Origin: Paralichthys olivaceus
Lineage: Eukaryota > Chordata > Actinopteri > Pleuronectiformes > Paralichthyidae
Reading direction: 5' to 3'
NCBI RefSeq assembly: GCF_024713975.1
Contig: NC_091108.1
Location: 6,315,001-6,379,000, forward strand
DNA: 64,000 nucleotides
In this document: piece by piece, positions 11,374-21,972 of the stretch
Position numbering within the stretch: the stretch's first letter is position 1
How the letters are laid out: each line of letters opens with the position of its first letter
Translations under genes and position numbers: made by a program
The notes under the pieces: model-generated
What the model was told of the DNA's origin: nothing
The model's database searches: none
Seen by the model: the letters and a program-made list of their open reading frames with translations, nothing else

Positions 11374-12231
11374 ATGACATGACCACAGCTCCATTGAACC
11401 AACAATCCCATTGTCATTGAGCAGCAATGATTTTATTCACTTCTTCACTGATAAAATTGAAACTATCAGCGAGAAAATTCACCTTTACTCCCCAAAAACT
11501 CTGTCAAAAACTATCACCTATGAAAAATGTGTAGACCTAGACTCACGGTTGGATCAGTTCTCCCAAATAACCCTTTCACAGTTATCTTCAATAGTCTCAT
11601 CCTCTAAAACTTCAACCTGCTTGCTGGACCCCATCCCTACTCAGCTCTTTAAAGAGGCTTTCTTAGAAGTCGGCAGCACTGTATTGAATTTTATCAATAG
11701 CTCTTTATTAACTGGCTATGTACCACAGGCTTTTAAACTAGCAGTAATTAAGCCTCTGCTAAAGAAGCCTAGTTTAGATGCAGGTATCTTAATTAATTCC
11801 AGACCTATATCAAACCTCCCATTTACTTCTAAACTTTTAGAAAGAGCCGTTGTAAATCAACTGCTCGATCACCTCCAGAGAAATGATCTGCAGGAGGCCT
11901 ATCAGTCTGGATTTAGAATGCACCATAGTACAGAGTCAGTACTTTTGAAAGTTTCAAATGATATTCTCCCAGCCTCTGACCAGGGACTTGTCTCCATGCT
12001 GGTTATGTTAGATCTCAGTGCAGCATTTGACACCATTGACCATAACATTCTCCTTCAAAGATTAGAGCAAGAGGTTGGGATTGGAGGGACAGCATTAAGC
12101 TGGTTTAGTTCTTATTCATCAAATAGATTCCACTTTGTTAGTGTTAATGATGAATACTCATCATACACTAAAGTTAATCACGGAGTTCCACAAGGTTCGG
12201 TTCTTGGTCCAATACTCTATATCTATCTATG
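11374..12231 (+). mobile_element. 5'-truncated L2-type LINE, reverse transcriptase fragment
   Basis: Frame 11411-12232 encodes the N-terminal half of a non-LTR reverse transcriptase. Visible motifs are AVIKPLLKKPSLD, RPISNLPFTSKLLE, YQSGFRMHHSTESVLLKV, LDLSAAFDTIDHNILLQRLE and HGVPQGSVLGPILY, the order and wording of L2/CR1-group elements common in fish. The endonuclease domain is missing on the left. On the right the element is cut directly after GPILY, before the catalytic YxDD box, where a retroviral LTR edge begins at 12232. It is inactive. No 3' half was found to the right of the retrovirus. Confidence 0.85.
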
Positions 12232-12500
12232 AAGCCAGACGAACTGAACCATTTTATTCGATTTCAAAACTGTCTTAAAGACAAGTGGTGGAAATGTATC
12301 TCGAGATGTGAAATAAAGAGTTTCTCAGACCGGAGTTGTCTTTAGGTCTTTAATGGGGCTCTGCAGAGGGTTTCACACTCAGCATGAATGTTCAGAGTGG
12401 AACAACTCCGAATAGGGAAAGAAGAAGGTTTTATACAGTCAGGTAAACAGGAAACATAATAGACAACTGTTTTTGAGTAATAGCATGAAAAACTGAAGCC
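12232..12500 (-). repeat. LTR of the endogenous retrovirus
   Basis: The LTR ends in CA on the minus strand at 12232-12233. It contains a TATA-like GTATAAAAC (minus) at about 12428-12436 and ATTAAA (minus) at 12349-12354, about 75 bases further on, a spacing expected for TATA, the R start and the polyA signal. The inner edge is uncertain and the 12500 limit is an estimate. No second copy was found near 16.2 kb. Confidence 0.55.
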
Positions 12501-13920
12501 ACCTGTCATCTAGTTGAAACAGGAAGCTGTCGGCTTTTGCTTCTGTGTGAAAGAAGAAGTTTGCTACTGCAAAGATCAGTATCAACAAGAGGATCATCAT
12601 CAAAAATTCACACAAACTCTGAGGTGACATCTGAAAATAAGTTTAGCAGTAGCTGGTTTTGGATGATGAAAGCATCGATGTGGATGTGGCAAGCACGGGG
12701 AGTGCAATAATTCTGAAAACAGCTAAAACATTTATATACGTGTCAGAGTCAGAGCCATCGGAGCAGTTAGGGTCGCAATAGTCAGGAACTGGGAACAAGT
12801 CAGGAGTGTCTGCAACGGAGAAGAGTATGGACTGATATGAGAGCATGGACTTAGTAACACCTGCATCAATTGTATGGGTGATGAGGCCTCATACACAAGG
12901 GATTAAACAACAGCCACATAGGGCAAAGATAATCAGACACAGAGCAACAGCAGAGAGAGAATAACACCTCTCTAATTATGAAAAAATGTCTTCATGGAGA
13001 ACCAATCAAAGGGATGGGCAACGCCGGAATTCTGTGTCCATTCTTTAGTGAGGGATTCTAAGGCAGCAATGGCTCTGGAGACAGAACCATCGGGTGCTGT
13101 GTTGTTTGGGATGAAAGTACAAGAGGCATCTCCGAACATGAAACATACGCCACCTCTTTCAGCTAACAACAAATCAACAGCCATCCTATTTCGCCAGGTC
13201 ATAAGGGAGGTGGGGAACAGTTGCTCTGCAAGACCTGTTACAGCAGCAGTAGTGAAGTTAACGAAGCGTTGTTGATTATAGTAAAGATAATTAATCCATT
13301 CTGTCTTTTTATTCTCAATAGCAGTGCCAATCCACGGAATTGTATGACAAATCCACTAGCAATTTCATTACGAGCCTTATATCATCTGGAACACCTCTGG
13401 GCATCCCGATAGCATCCAGGTCAATGGTCTTATCAAAACTGCCTAAGGGACCAACAGAGCGCTTGGTGATATGGTGACACTGACCGGGAGGGAGAACAGA
13501 CAAAGCACTTAGAACATCATTTGAAACTGGTGCAATGTGGACTTCCTGGGCTAAAAGAGCTATGGCACACAAACCAGCCCAATTAGCAGGGAGGTGATGT
13601 CTGGTAGTACCACAAATCCAAATAAGATCGGGATACGGCCATAACTGCCATCCTCTATTGCCAGGCCCACCTTAGAGGACTGGGGATTACTAGCAGATTT
13701 GGTAGGGTAGAGAGTGTGGATTTTGTGACAAGGTAATGAAGTGGCACCTACTTGTGTGTTACTGTAGGTCCGATTAAAGCTGGTGAATGTCGCATTGGCT
13801 GCAATTGGAAACTTAATAGAGGTCATCTTTGGTGGTTCTGGCGTTGTAATTGACATGTCAGGGTAAGTACGGAATAGAGTGCTGTTATACCGCCAACGTG
13901 TCTGTCTAGATGCGCGCACA
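12439..13920 (-). pseudogene. retroviral env remnant
   Basis: At least four frame segments are joined by breaks: 13560-13919, 13315-13572, 12972-13202 and 12439-12630. The first two resemble surface-unit text with N-glycosylation motifs (YNSTLF, ANATF, FNRTYS). The third resembles the transmembrane subunit, with a LLAERGGVC stretch followed by a cysteine loop and TFIPNNTAPDGS. One of the two adjacent cysteines expected at the end of the loop is a serine here. The last segment holds a hydrophobic anchor (MMILLLILIFAVANFFF). Frame shifts and stops separate the segments, so no full envelope can be made. Confidence 0.75.
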
Positions 13921-13922
13921 GT

Positions 13923-14690
13923 CTAGGGGGCAAACTTTCTTGCCTTTCCCTCCCTCAGATTTGCACAAGTCTGACATGATCTGACAAATGGTCCAGGGTA
14001 CCTCCACTGGTCATCATGTGATTTGGAGAGCGTGACGTGAGGGCTGGAATTCGGAACGCAGAGCTGTGACTTCTGTTGGTCAGTGAGTGAGACAGCAGCT
14101 GCACTCTTGGAACGAGACCAGAAGATGTAAGACACAACCAGAGAGTCCTCAGGAGAGGAGAAAAACACAGTTTCATAAGCATGATCAGATGAATCTGTCA
14201 CATGTGAGGTACAATGCAATGCCTCTTTGTGCATAAAGTCAGAAGAAGAATTGACAAGAGAGTGTGACATGGAAAGCAGATCAGAAGAGGCATTCATGGG
14301 GAGATGCCACTGATACACAAACAGCGGCTCATGTTTGGTCTGTGACATGAGGAAAGGAGGTGAGGAGGAATTATGTGTGACCATCACGCCTTCATGGGAG
14401 GATACCAGATTGAGACCTAGCACAATCATTAAATCTCTTCCCAGGAGGTTGATGAGACAACAGGGAGAAAATAAAAACTCATGATTATCATCATTATTTG
14501 ATGTGTGTCCAACTGAGCGGCGCATTGGAGAGGCTTTGTGAAATTGTCTTTTACTGTTGCGCCGCTTGCGCCTTGAGATAAAAAATAAAGGGACCACTCA
14601 TTTCTGGAAGTGTGGGCCATTAACACACAGTTCAAGTTGAGGCATTTTCTTGAAAGCATCACTATTGTATTTAACATAAGAGCCAACAGG
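13923..14690 (-). pseudogene. retroviral protease/pol start remnant
   Basis: Overlapping frames 14429-14686 and 13923-14597 contain LLGRDLMIVLGLNLVS, a motif typical of the C-terminal part of a retroviral aspartic protease, followed by pol linker-like text (HEPLFVYQWHLP). The catalytic DTG triad is not visible. Reverse transcriptase motifs are absent. The frame stops at 13923, four bases before env text begins, marking a deletion junction. Confidence 0.6.
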
Positions 14691-14848
14691 TTGTATGTGC
14701 TCTGGCGTGTAAGTGGAGGGTGTGTATGTTCGTGTGGTTAGTACAGCAAGCTTCTCTTTATTGCATGAGTGTGTGTTCCCTTTCTCTGCTCCTCTGCGGG
14801 CAGACGAGTCATCTTCCTTCCGCCCGTCTCCCCCACCTTTTCTGCATC

Positions 14849-15943
14849 TCAGTCAGATGTGGAGGCTCTTGCAGCACCGTCCACTCGCTGCTGGGGGCAG
14901 TCTACTGCCCAGTGTCCCTTCTGCCTGCAGATGTAACACTCATCTCTGGCAAGTGGGGCCTTTCGATGGTGCCTACGCCCACGTCCAAGTCCCCTCACTT
15001 CTCTTCCTGGAGCCGTGAAGTTGTCTCTGCTGGCGCGGCCACCATGGTTAAAGGGCCCTGCCAGTGCTGACACAGCCTGCATCATAGTGAGCTGTGTTTT
15101 CTGGAGCTGTTGATCTTTCTTCTGCTGAGCATTGTCTTTGGCTGCCTTCTGTTGTCGTTCGGCATGTTCAGCATGACGCCTAACCTCGGTCAAGCGAGCA
15201 TCCTCAAGCCCGATGCATGTGCGACCTTTGTCTGCCCGTAGTGGAGGGAGCAGACCATTCAGGGAGGCCCTGGTTTGTTGCCAAGGTTGTCAGGTATGGG
15301 GATGCCGCTGTGTTGATTAAACAGGAAGGTCAGACGTGAGGAAATCCCCCACGGTTTCTCCTGGTTGTTGTTTGCACCTCGTAATTTTGGACATGTCAAT
15401 TTTATTGGGAAAGGCGATCCTCAGGGCGTTGAGTAGTGTATTAAGAGCGTTGACATATGCTGCATTAACAACATCATCCCAGTGTGATGAGATTAGACAG
15501 AAATCAGCCCCAAATTGTTGACGTATCTTTGCAAAGTCAGTTGGACCTAATTTTTTCATCAGGATTCGTCTTATTTCAGGCGTGAATTCACGGCAAAATA
15601 CCTCAAACTAGGTGGCAAAAGCTGTGCCTGAGTTACGTGGATCAGGGAGATGAGGAAGTGCTTCAGTCATGTCAGTGTCAGTCCATGGGTGTCGGTCCCA
15701 TGACGTCGATCATAGTGGTGGAGAAAACATCTCCTTGCTCCATGAAGTGGAGCCCAGAGATGAGGAGGAAGTGACGTCATCATCCGGTTTTCCTGTTGCA
15801 CGGTGGACTGAAGGAGCGGTGGGTTGAGTCTGAGATGAGCCTGGTCGTTGATTGGTGGAGTCTAGTCTCACATGTTGTGTCTTATGGAGGAGGGTTTTGT
15901 TGTCGGGGAGGAGGAAAACAGGCGTTGAGGAGAGGACCGCCAC
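14849..15943 (-). pseudogene. retroviral gag remnant
   Basis: Three frame segments: 15710-15943, 15317-15559 and 14849-15193. The middle segment (GPTDFAKIRQQFGADFCLIS, GETVGDFL) resembles capsid. The last has a charged Gln/Lys/Arg-rich region (HAERQQKAAKDNAQQKKDQQ) and one CCHC zinc knuckle, CYICRQKGHWAVDC, of nucleocapsid. In-frame text continues upstream of 15559 but is interrupted by a TAG near 15609; a further frame change occurs between 15317 and 15193. Not functional. Confidence 0.8.
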
Positions 15944-16269
15944 GCCGTGTTAAAGGAGGATACCTTGTGATTTCTTTTCTACTTTCTTTGTCTGTTCTGT
16001 TTCTTTCTCATTTTCATGTTCATTTTAGTCATTTGTTTGAATGTTTGTTTTCTGTCCTTACATTCTGCCTGCTATGTTCTTCAATTTCATTCCACATTGT
16101 AACCTTGACCTTTTTCTTTGTTTTTAATTATTCCTCTTTCTTGAGGGGGGTTTTTCTTTCAGGAGTTTAATTTTATCAGTAGGCTTCTGAATGATCCATT
16201 AGGAGGAAAGCCAAAGTCTCTGGACCACACCGGAAGCAATGCCACACTGCCCCGTCCCCATTTATCACC

Positions 16270-16742
16270 CATGGAACCACATACACTAAGTGCAAACACT
16301 GATAAACTGTCATGTCAAATGTTGTTGTTGGATTCAACTTTGAGTCGGACAGAGAAAGACTGAGTTCCTGCTCAGGAATGCTGTTACAGAAATCTCAAAT
16401 CCTGCCTGGTGTTAATTCCCCTGCTTTACTTGTGTAAGGGGCTGGAGTTTGCAGAGCTCATATGGACACAGTAACAAGAAGCATTAAATAAAATAGTCTC
16501 GTCAAGTTTAAGTATTTCAAAAAATACTAATAATAGTGATTTAACAATTTGTCACAATAATCTTAGTTTTGTGATCCAATCAAATGATATGTTGTTTTTT
16601 CAAGGTCAAATATTCAAGATTAAAATAAAATTGCTGTAATTTCCTGCAGCTTCAAATGCATGAGGCTTTAACGTGGACATTAGTCTCAAGCCCCATTGTC
16701 TGTATTTTGACCCATGTGAAAAATTTGGGAACTTAATTACAG
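16270..16742 (+). repeat. condensed duplicate of the myrip 5' region
   Basis: This stretch is a mosaic match, in order and orientation, to three separated pieces near myrip: 16270-16470 to about 21061-21260, 16478-16560 to about 21790-21875, and 16570-16740 to about 22612-22765. The intervening parts, including the first coding exon of myrip (21973-22082), are absent. It therefore looks like a duplicated 5' region that lost its exon. It abuts block copy B at 16743-16745. Confidence 0.8.
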
Positions 16743-17366
16743 TAAGATGCATAACAAAGCACAAAGTGTGTTACTGCTGTTAGGAAAATATTAAACTGTG
16801 ACTCCATCTTGTGGTCACATTGTGCTAAACATGGAGTAACAGATAATGACAGACAAACATTTGTAAACATCATAACTGTAGCTCTGAAGACTAAAATATG
16901 TTATTTTAATTAGATGATGTCAAACTGTTTTAATAATTGACATAGAAACAATTCAGGAATAGAAAAAAAAAAATCCCCACAAGTCAATTAAATGTGTATA
17001 ATGCAAAATGTAGGATGTAGTTTAGTATTGTACAGGACAGCTCCCTCTAATATTACACTTATTGACCTTATTGTTTTTCTTTAACTTTGGATTATTCAAA
17101 GTCTCCACTTAGAAAAAACTTAGCATCTGTTAGAAGAAGCTAAAATGCTTTTAACTTCAAATCATCAAACACTGCGTCTGTGATTGACGGAGTCCAACAA
17201 CTGTGTCAAACAGAAAACCACACATATCAATATCTGATTGAATTTTTTTATTTTAAAGTTTTTTTGCTGTGAGACTGAAGATTAGTAATAAAGATTTCAT
17301 AGCGTGGCAGTTACTGAAAAGCTTGTTTGAAATCTCTGTTGATTGATCTGGTTTCCATCACCCTGA

Positions 17367-18160
17367 TCACTGAAGTTTCTCTGTAGGACGTTTGACCTCT
17401 TCCAGCTTATCTTTAGGACCGGGCTAAACAGCAGGAGAGAAAGAGATGCACAATCATTTATCCAACAACAAACCACTGCGTCAGTTGAAATTAACCTTCT
17501 CATCCAAATGTAGCTTCTGAATATATTGCACAAAATACAGGAAAGAAGTTTACCCTTGGCAAAATGCCACATGCTCCTGGAAACAACCAACATCGTCTAA
17601 GATTCCCAAATCTTGACTTGACTCTTTTCGGCGTCCCTCTTTTTGCCAGTCCTCTCTGTAACAAAAAGAGAAGAAATCAAGTGTTATCATTCACAGAAAA
17701 TAATTTCTTTTATCTGAGCTTCATTTTTCAAATTGGTAATCTCCCAATCACCTCAGCCAGTGTATCTTTAGTGCAGATGTTGTAAAAACACTTTCCCAGG
17801 AAATGAATCTTAACGAAGACGTATTCATGGTGTTGAAAGCGACGACTTTGTAAAATTCGTTGTAGATTTATCCGACTACTTGCTTTTCATTACATTTTTA
17901 TTTCTAAGGGGTAAATAAAAAGTAAATTACTACAATTTCTCTCTCTCTCTCTCTCTTCTTTCAACAGTCTGATGAGAAAACACCATATAAATCATGGACC
18001 TTCTTACAAAACTAGAAAAGCTCCTCGTCCATCATCTTACCTCATCAAGAAACTGTCTGCCATCATCTGTCACCACAGCGGCTGCATCAGTGGAAGTGAA
18101 GGTCGTGATGAGCAGGAAAACCTGCAGACACAACACGGCCAGCAGTAACCTTTTGTCCAT
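17367..18160 (-). CDS. small secreted basic peptide precursor, copy B
   Basis: Exons 18041-18160, 17554-17655 and 17367-17423, all phase 0 with GT-AG introns, give 92 residues. Exon 1 is the same signal peptide as copy A with one change (R34G). Exon 2 has the dibasic sites LAKR, TPKR and NLRR, then CWLFPGACGILPR, with two cysteines six residues apart that could form a small disulfide ring. Exon 3 adds PGPKDKLEEVKRPTEKLQ. TATA box 45 bases upstream of ATG; AATAAA (minus) near 17240. This copy looks intact. It could be a peptide hormone, a host-defence peptide or a receptor ligand. I recognise no family and found no match to chemokine, hepcidin, defensin, apelin/apela, adrenomedullin, urotensin or natriuretic peptide patterns. 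Confidence 0.65.
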
Positions 18161-18204
18161 GGCTGATAAACTGCAGAGTCTGATGCAGCTGTGAAACACA
18201 CACT

Positions 18205-18212
18205 CTTTATAG
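18205..18212 (-). promoter_or_regulatory. TATA box of peptide gene copy B
   Basis: CTATAAAG on the minus strand, 45 bases before the ATG, identical in sequence and spacing to copy A. Confidence 0.6.
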
Positions 18213-19793
18213 CCACCGCCAAACAACGACTTCCAGGTGAACAAAGAGGAACCAGCAACACAATTACACAACTTTATGTCATCAGCCAGATGTCACAATT
18301 TATTAAGCCCATCTTTCCCAATCTTATCAAGCACAACATCTTCATTGTAGGAAAACAATATATAGACTAATTTACCTTTATCTAAAAAATATGTTAATTA
18401 AAATGTCTTTAAGCACAGAAATGCAACTTAACTTCAAGTGATGACATATAACAGCTCACATTAAGCAGCAAATGTGATTCATTATTACCAGTAATTCATT
18501 AAACAATAGTTGTTTTTATTGTTCAACTTTTAGTGTAATTGGTAAAGTGCACATCTAATTATAAATATTGAAAATTGTTGCCTTCCAGGGATTAACATTG
18601 GAAATTAACAGGTGCTAAAAATTCAGTGATGCATTACATTGGATAATTGTTGTCCAATTCTTTATGTATTTTATTCGTCCCTATGTTACAATTGTTCAAA
18701 TGAAAGAAAACTATCTGTGGAGGATTTTCAGTTTTGAACTGAGCAGCTCCCAGATCAGTTAATATCAAGTTAAACTGTTGAACTTACACAGACTACTTTT
18801 TAAAATCAGTCAACCAGAAATTTGATTATCTTTCAAAAATAGATGTAGTAATCTGTTTTGCCACATCAGGCTTATTTCCACATCAGGATTTCTGAGAAAT
18901 TGGTCTCTTAACTTGCAAAACATTATATGGGTGAATTACTACATACGTCTTACATGCAGTGATTGCATATTATATATTGTGGTACTTAGTATATTGCGGC
19001 ATTTAACATAGAGTATTATGTGTGTAGAGGACTGTTAGTCGAGATAGAAAGGCTTGGGCATGAGCCTGATAACTTCTCTTCATCTACTGAAGCAAAATAC
19101 TTATGGCCATTAGCATACGGCTAAAAATTACAAAGAGAAACTACTGAACCTGCAGACACACAAAATAACCATAAAGTGACACAAAATATCACAAAGAGAC
19201 AAGTTGCAGAGTATTTGTATTTGCGTGCTGTGACGCCAGTGTGTGGTCTTCTGGGCAGTGGATTACTCACTAACACTGCAAGTGTGGACATTGGGGCAGA
19301 TCCTATCAATTCTGTCAACAACAAGAGGCAGAGCATCACTTCCTACACCACAGTCTGAGAAAAGAACCACACTCTTTGTGTTGTCGATGTTTGATGTCTT
19401 AGTTGAGGAGAAAAGAGAAATTACAGATTATTTTATGTCTTTGGGCCTAAAACTAAAATAAAGCAAAACCTTTTGGGAGCATCTGAATTATAGTAGTATA
19501 TTTATTTATAGTACTGGGGCCCGACGAGGCCAGGGCATGGATCAGGTTTCAGAAGATTTTACTGTAAACATTTTGAGAAAATCAAAGTTGGCATTTTTTT
19601 TCATCAGGGTGCTCAGAATTTGCTCATATTGAATATTATTTTTTAAATTCTACTATAAAATATTCAGAAACTTGACAGTGGAAATCATCACGAAGAAGAA
19701 TGAGCTGAAATATATTAGTAGATATGAATTAATTAGTTATTAATATTTTTTTTAATAAATGTTTCTGTTTTTCGGACTAATTTTCTTTCTGAA

Positions 19794-20075
19794 TTATCGA
19801 GATACTTCGAACTCCAACGAGAACCTCCAACCTGCAAGTGACTCCCATGGATCTGTGGTGACTCCTGCCCGCACATACATGCCCCATGTCAGCAGATCTG
19901 AATGGGCTTTCCTTCTGAACAACCGCAAAGTCCTCAGGTGCCTGTGTAGAGTCGACAAACTAATGATAGCACCATCTCTTTGACTTAAAGACAGGACTAT
20001 CTCCCAGTGTCTTAAACCCAGATCAAGGTAAAACTTGATTAAACTAAACAAGCTGGTCATGTTTGTTTCCATCAC
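19794..20075 (-). mobile_element. remnant of a DDE-integrase-type transposon, N-terminal helix-turn-helix part
   Basis: The minus-strand frame reads FSLIKFYLDLGLRHWEIVLS, then DGAIISLSTLHRHLRTL and RRKAHSDLL. This matches, from memory, the pattern 'FYLxLGL..I...L...G..ISLSTL.R.L...GL.RR' found before the integrase core in a widespread fish transposon-derived protein family. No catalytic core follows. It is a short relic directly right of duplication copy B. Confidence 0.45.
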
Positions 20076-20584
20076 ATCGAGCTCCCAATAAAGGAATTAA
20101 TGCGTATTTTGTTTCAAATGCTCTCTTAACTAAAAGAAAAAAAATTACTCAGAAAAAAAGTCTGAAAAACAGAAGAAAAAAAAGACTTTCTTACTTATTC
20201 AAAAAAACAAACCAAAAAATAAATTACTCATAAAAACCGGAGTTTTTTGTTTTTTTTTCAAGTGAATATACGCTTCCACTAACATGAGCCAGTTATGAGT
20301 GTCAATATGAGAAAGCAGCCAACTATGCCTTTAATTTCATAAAAAACATAAACGTAATATTCCATTTCATTATGCTTGTTAATGTTTTGTGTGGAAATTA
20401 AATGAATGATAAAAGTGTCATTAAACTTGTGTGTCTCCGGCCATTACCTGTACCGTACGACCTGGTATAGACGCGCATCCATTTTCAAAGTGCGGCTGGT
20501 GACCCTGACCGTCCGTCACTCCGGACCTCATGGTTCTGGGACTTGTCCTGCGGAGAAACTGAAGTTGATCAGGAACAAGCTTCA

Positions 20585-20684
<100 letters not shown>

Positions 20685-20689
20685 TCTCC

Positions 20690-20818
20690 TGCTGACATCA
20701 CATCTGTATTACCGGGCAGAGAGTCCTCAAGGATTGAAGGACTGAAAGTGTTTTTCCTCCTCGGTGAAGGTGCAGTGATCCTGTTTTAAACCCGCAGGAA
20801 AGACGGAGGCAGAGATCA
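20690..20818 (+). other. myrip: possible non-coding first exon of myrip
   Basis: A consensus donor GTGAGT at 20819-20824 follows a GC-richer stretch than its surroundings, and a clear acceptor (TTCAACAG at 21917) precedes the exon carrying the start codon. This would give a 5' UTR intron of ~1.1 kb. Only the donor edge has direct support; the left edge is a guess. Confidence 0.3.
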
Positions 20819-21972
20819 GTGAGTTTTACACATTCTTATATAAAACTACTTTAAAAGAAAGTACTGAGATTTTGGTTTCTGCAGTCTGGAGTTATTTTGA
20901 CCAAACCCATGTATGTGTGAATAACTCTGGTCTTTTTCTGATCTTTGTTCTAGTCTTGATAGATGTTGATCCTTTTGTAACATCCCAGTAAAATAACACA
21001 ACTGATGCATGAAAAGTTAAATGAAAAAAGTATATTATAAGAACATATTTACACTATATTCGAGCACCACATAGATTAACTGCAAACACTGATAGACTGT
21101 CATGTCAAATGTTGTTTTTAGTTCAACTTTGAGTCGGACAGAGAAAGACTGAGTTCCTGCTCAGGAATGCTGTTACAGAAATCCCAAATCCTGCCTGGTG
21201 TTAATTCCCCTGCTTTACTTGTGTAAGGGGCTTGAGTTTGCAGAGCTCATATTGACACGGTTCTGGACTGTACAGTTTGTTTTGAATCTGAGCTGCATGG
21301 TGGTATCAGGTCTGATGCTTGTGTCCTGTGATAGATGCAGTCACTAACATATATATCACTGCATTTCTCTACACGTGTGTCGTCTGCAGAGCCTTAGCAT
21401 GTTATTTCTCGGATATTGATATTTCTTGGACATGGTCTCTTGTGAAAAGAGAGTTATAATGGTTAATAAATAATCATGTCCAGGTGAATGATAAGTTAAT
21501 TTATGTAACATTCATAATATATTGTACTTTTAAATACTTATATTTTTTATATTTTATATTTCATGTTTAATGCTGTTTGCACCGGGGATTAGAGGGAAAC
21601 GCTATTTCAATTCTCTGTATGTCCTGCACATATGGCATTATTGATAATTAAGTTGACTTGACTTGACCATTTTATAACATGATCATGTTTTTAAAGGTCC
21701 TAATCTGAAAATATTAATAATATCTGCTAGATAAATGTGTAATTTAATGGAGTAAAGATATTTTTCTTTGAAATGTGGTTGAACTAAAGTATCAAGAAGC
21801 ATAAAATATAATAGTCTCGTCAAGTATAAGTACTTCAAAAAATACTAAATAATAGTGATTGAACAATTTGTGTTTTGTGTTGTTTTTCTTGACAAACTGT
21901 AATTTTCTGTTCAACAGATGACAACAGCGAGCTCACTGATTGGTCAGAGGGCCTGAGTGACATTTACCAGCA

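Larger units (their letters stand above)
12232..16200 (-). mobile_element. degenerate endogenous retrovirus with internal deletion
   Basis: Read right to left, the order is gag (15.9-14.85 kb), a protease/pol start remnant (14.69-13.92 kb), env (13.92-12.44 kb) and one LTR (from ~12.5 kb to 12232). Reverse transcriptase, RNase H and integrase are not seen; pol text runs straight into env text near 13920, indicating an internal deletion. Several stops and frame changes interrupt all genes. Only the env-side LTR was found; the gag-side LTR is absent or unrecognisable. The element interrupts the L2 LINE at 12231/12232, so it inserted later. The right boundary is approximate. Env character suggests the gamma-like envelope class found in percomorph fish. 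Confidence 0.8.
16745..19725. repeat. direct segmental duplication, copy B
   Basis: Second copy of the 8331-11373 block, same orientation, about 8.4 kb to the right. No L2 or retrovirus follows it, so those insertions came after, or at, the duplication on the copy A side. It carries peptide gene copy B with an open reading frame through all three exons. Confidence 0.92.

Noticed and set aside
12439..13920. Possibility that env is a domesticated, intact envelope gene
   Set aside because: Multiple frame changes and stops split it into at least four segments.
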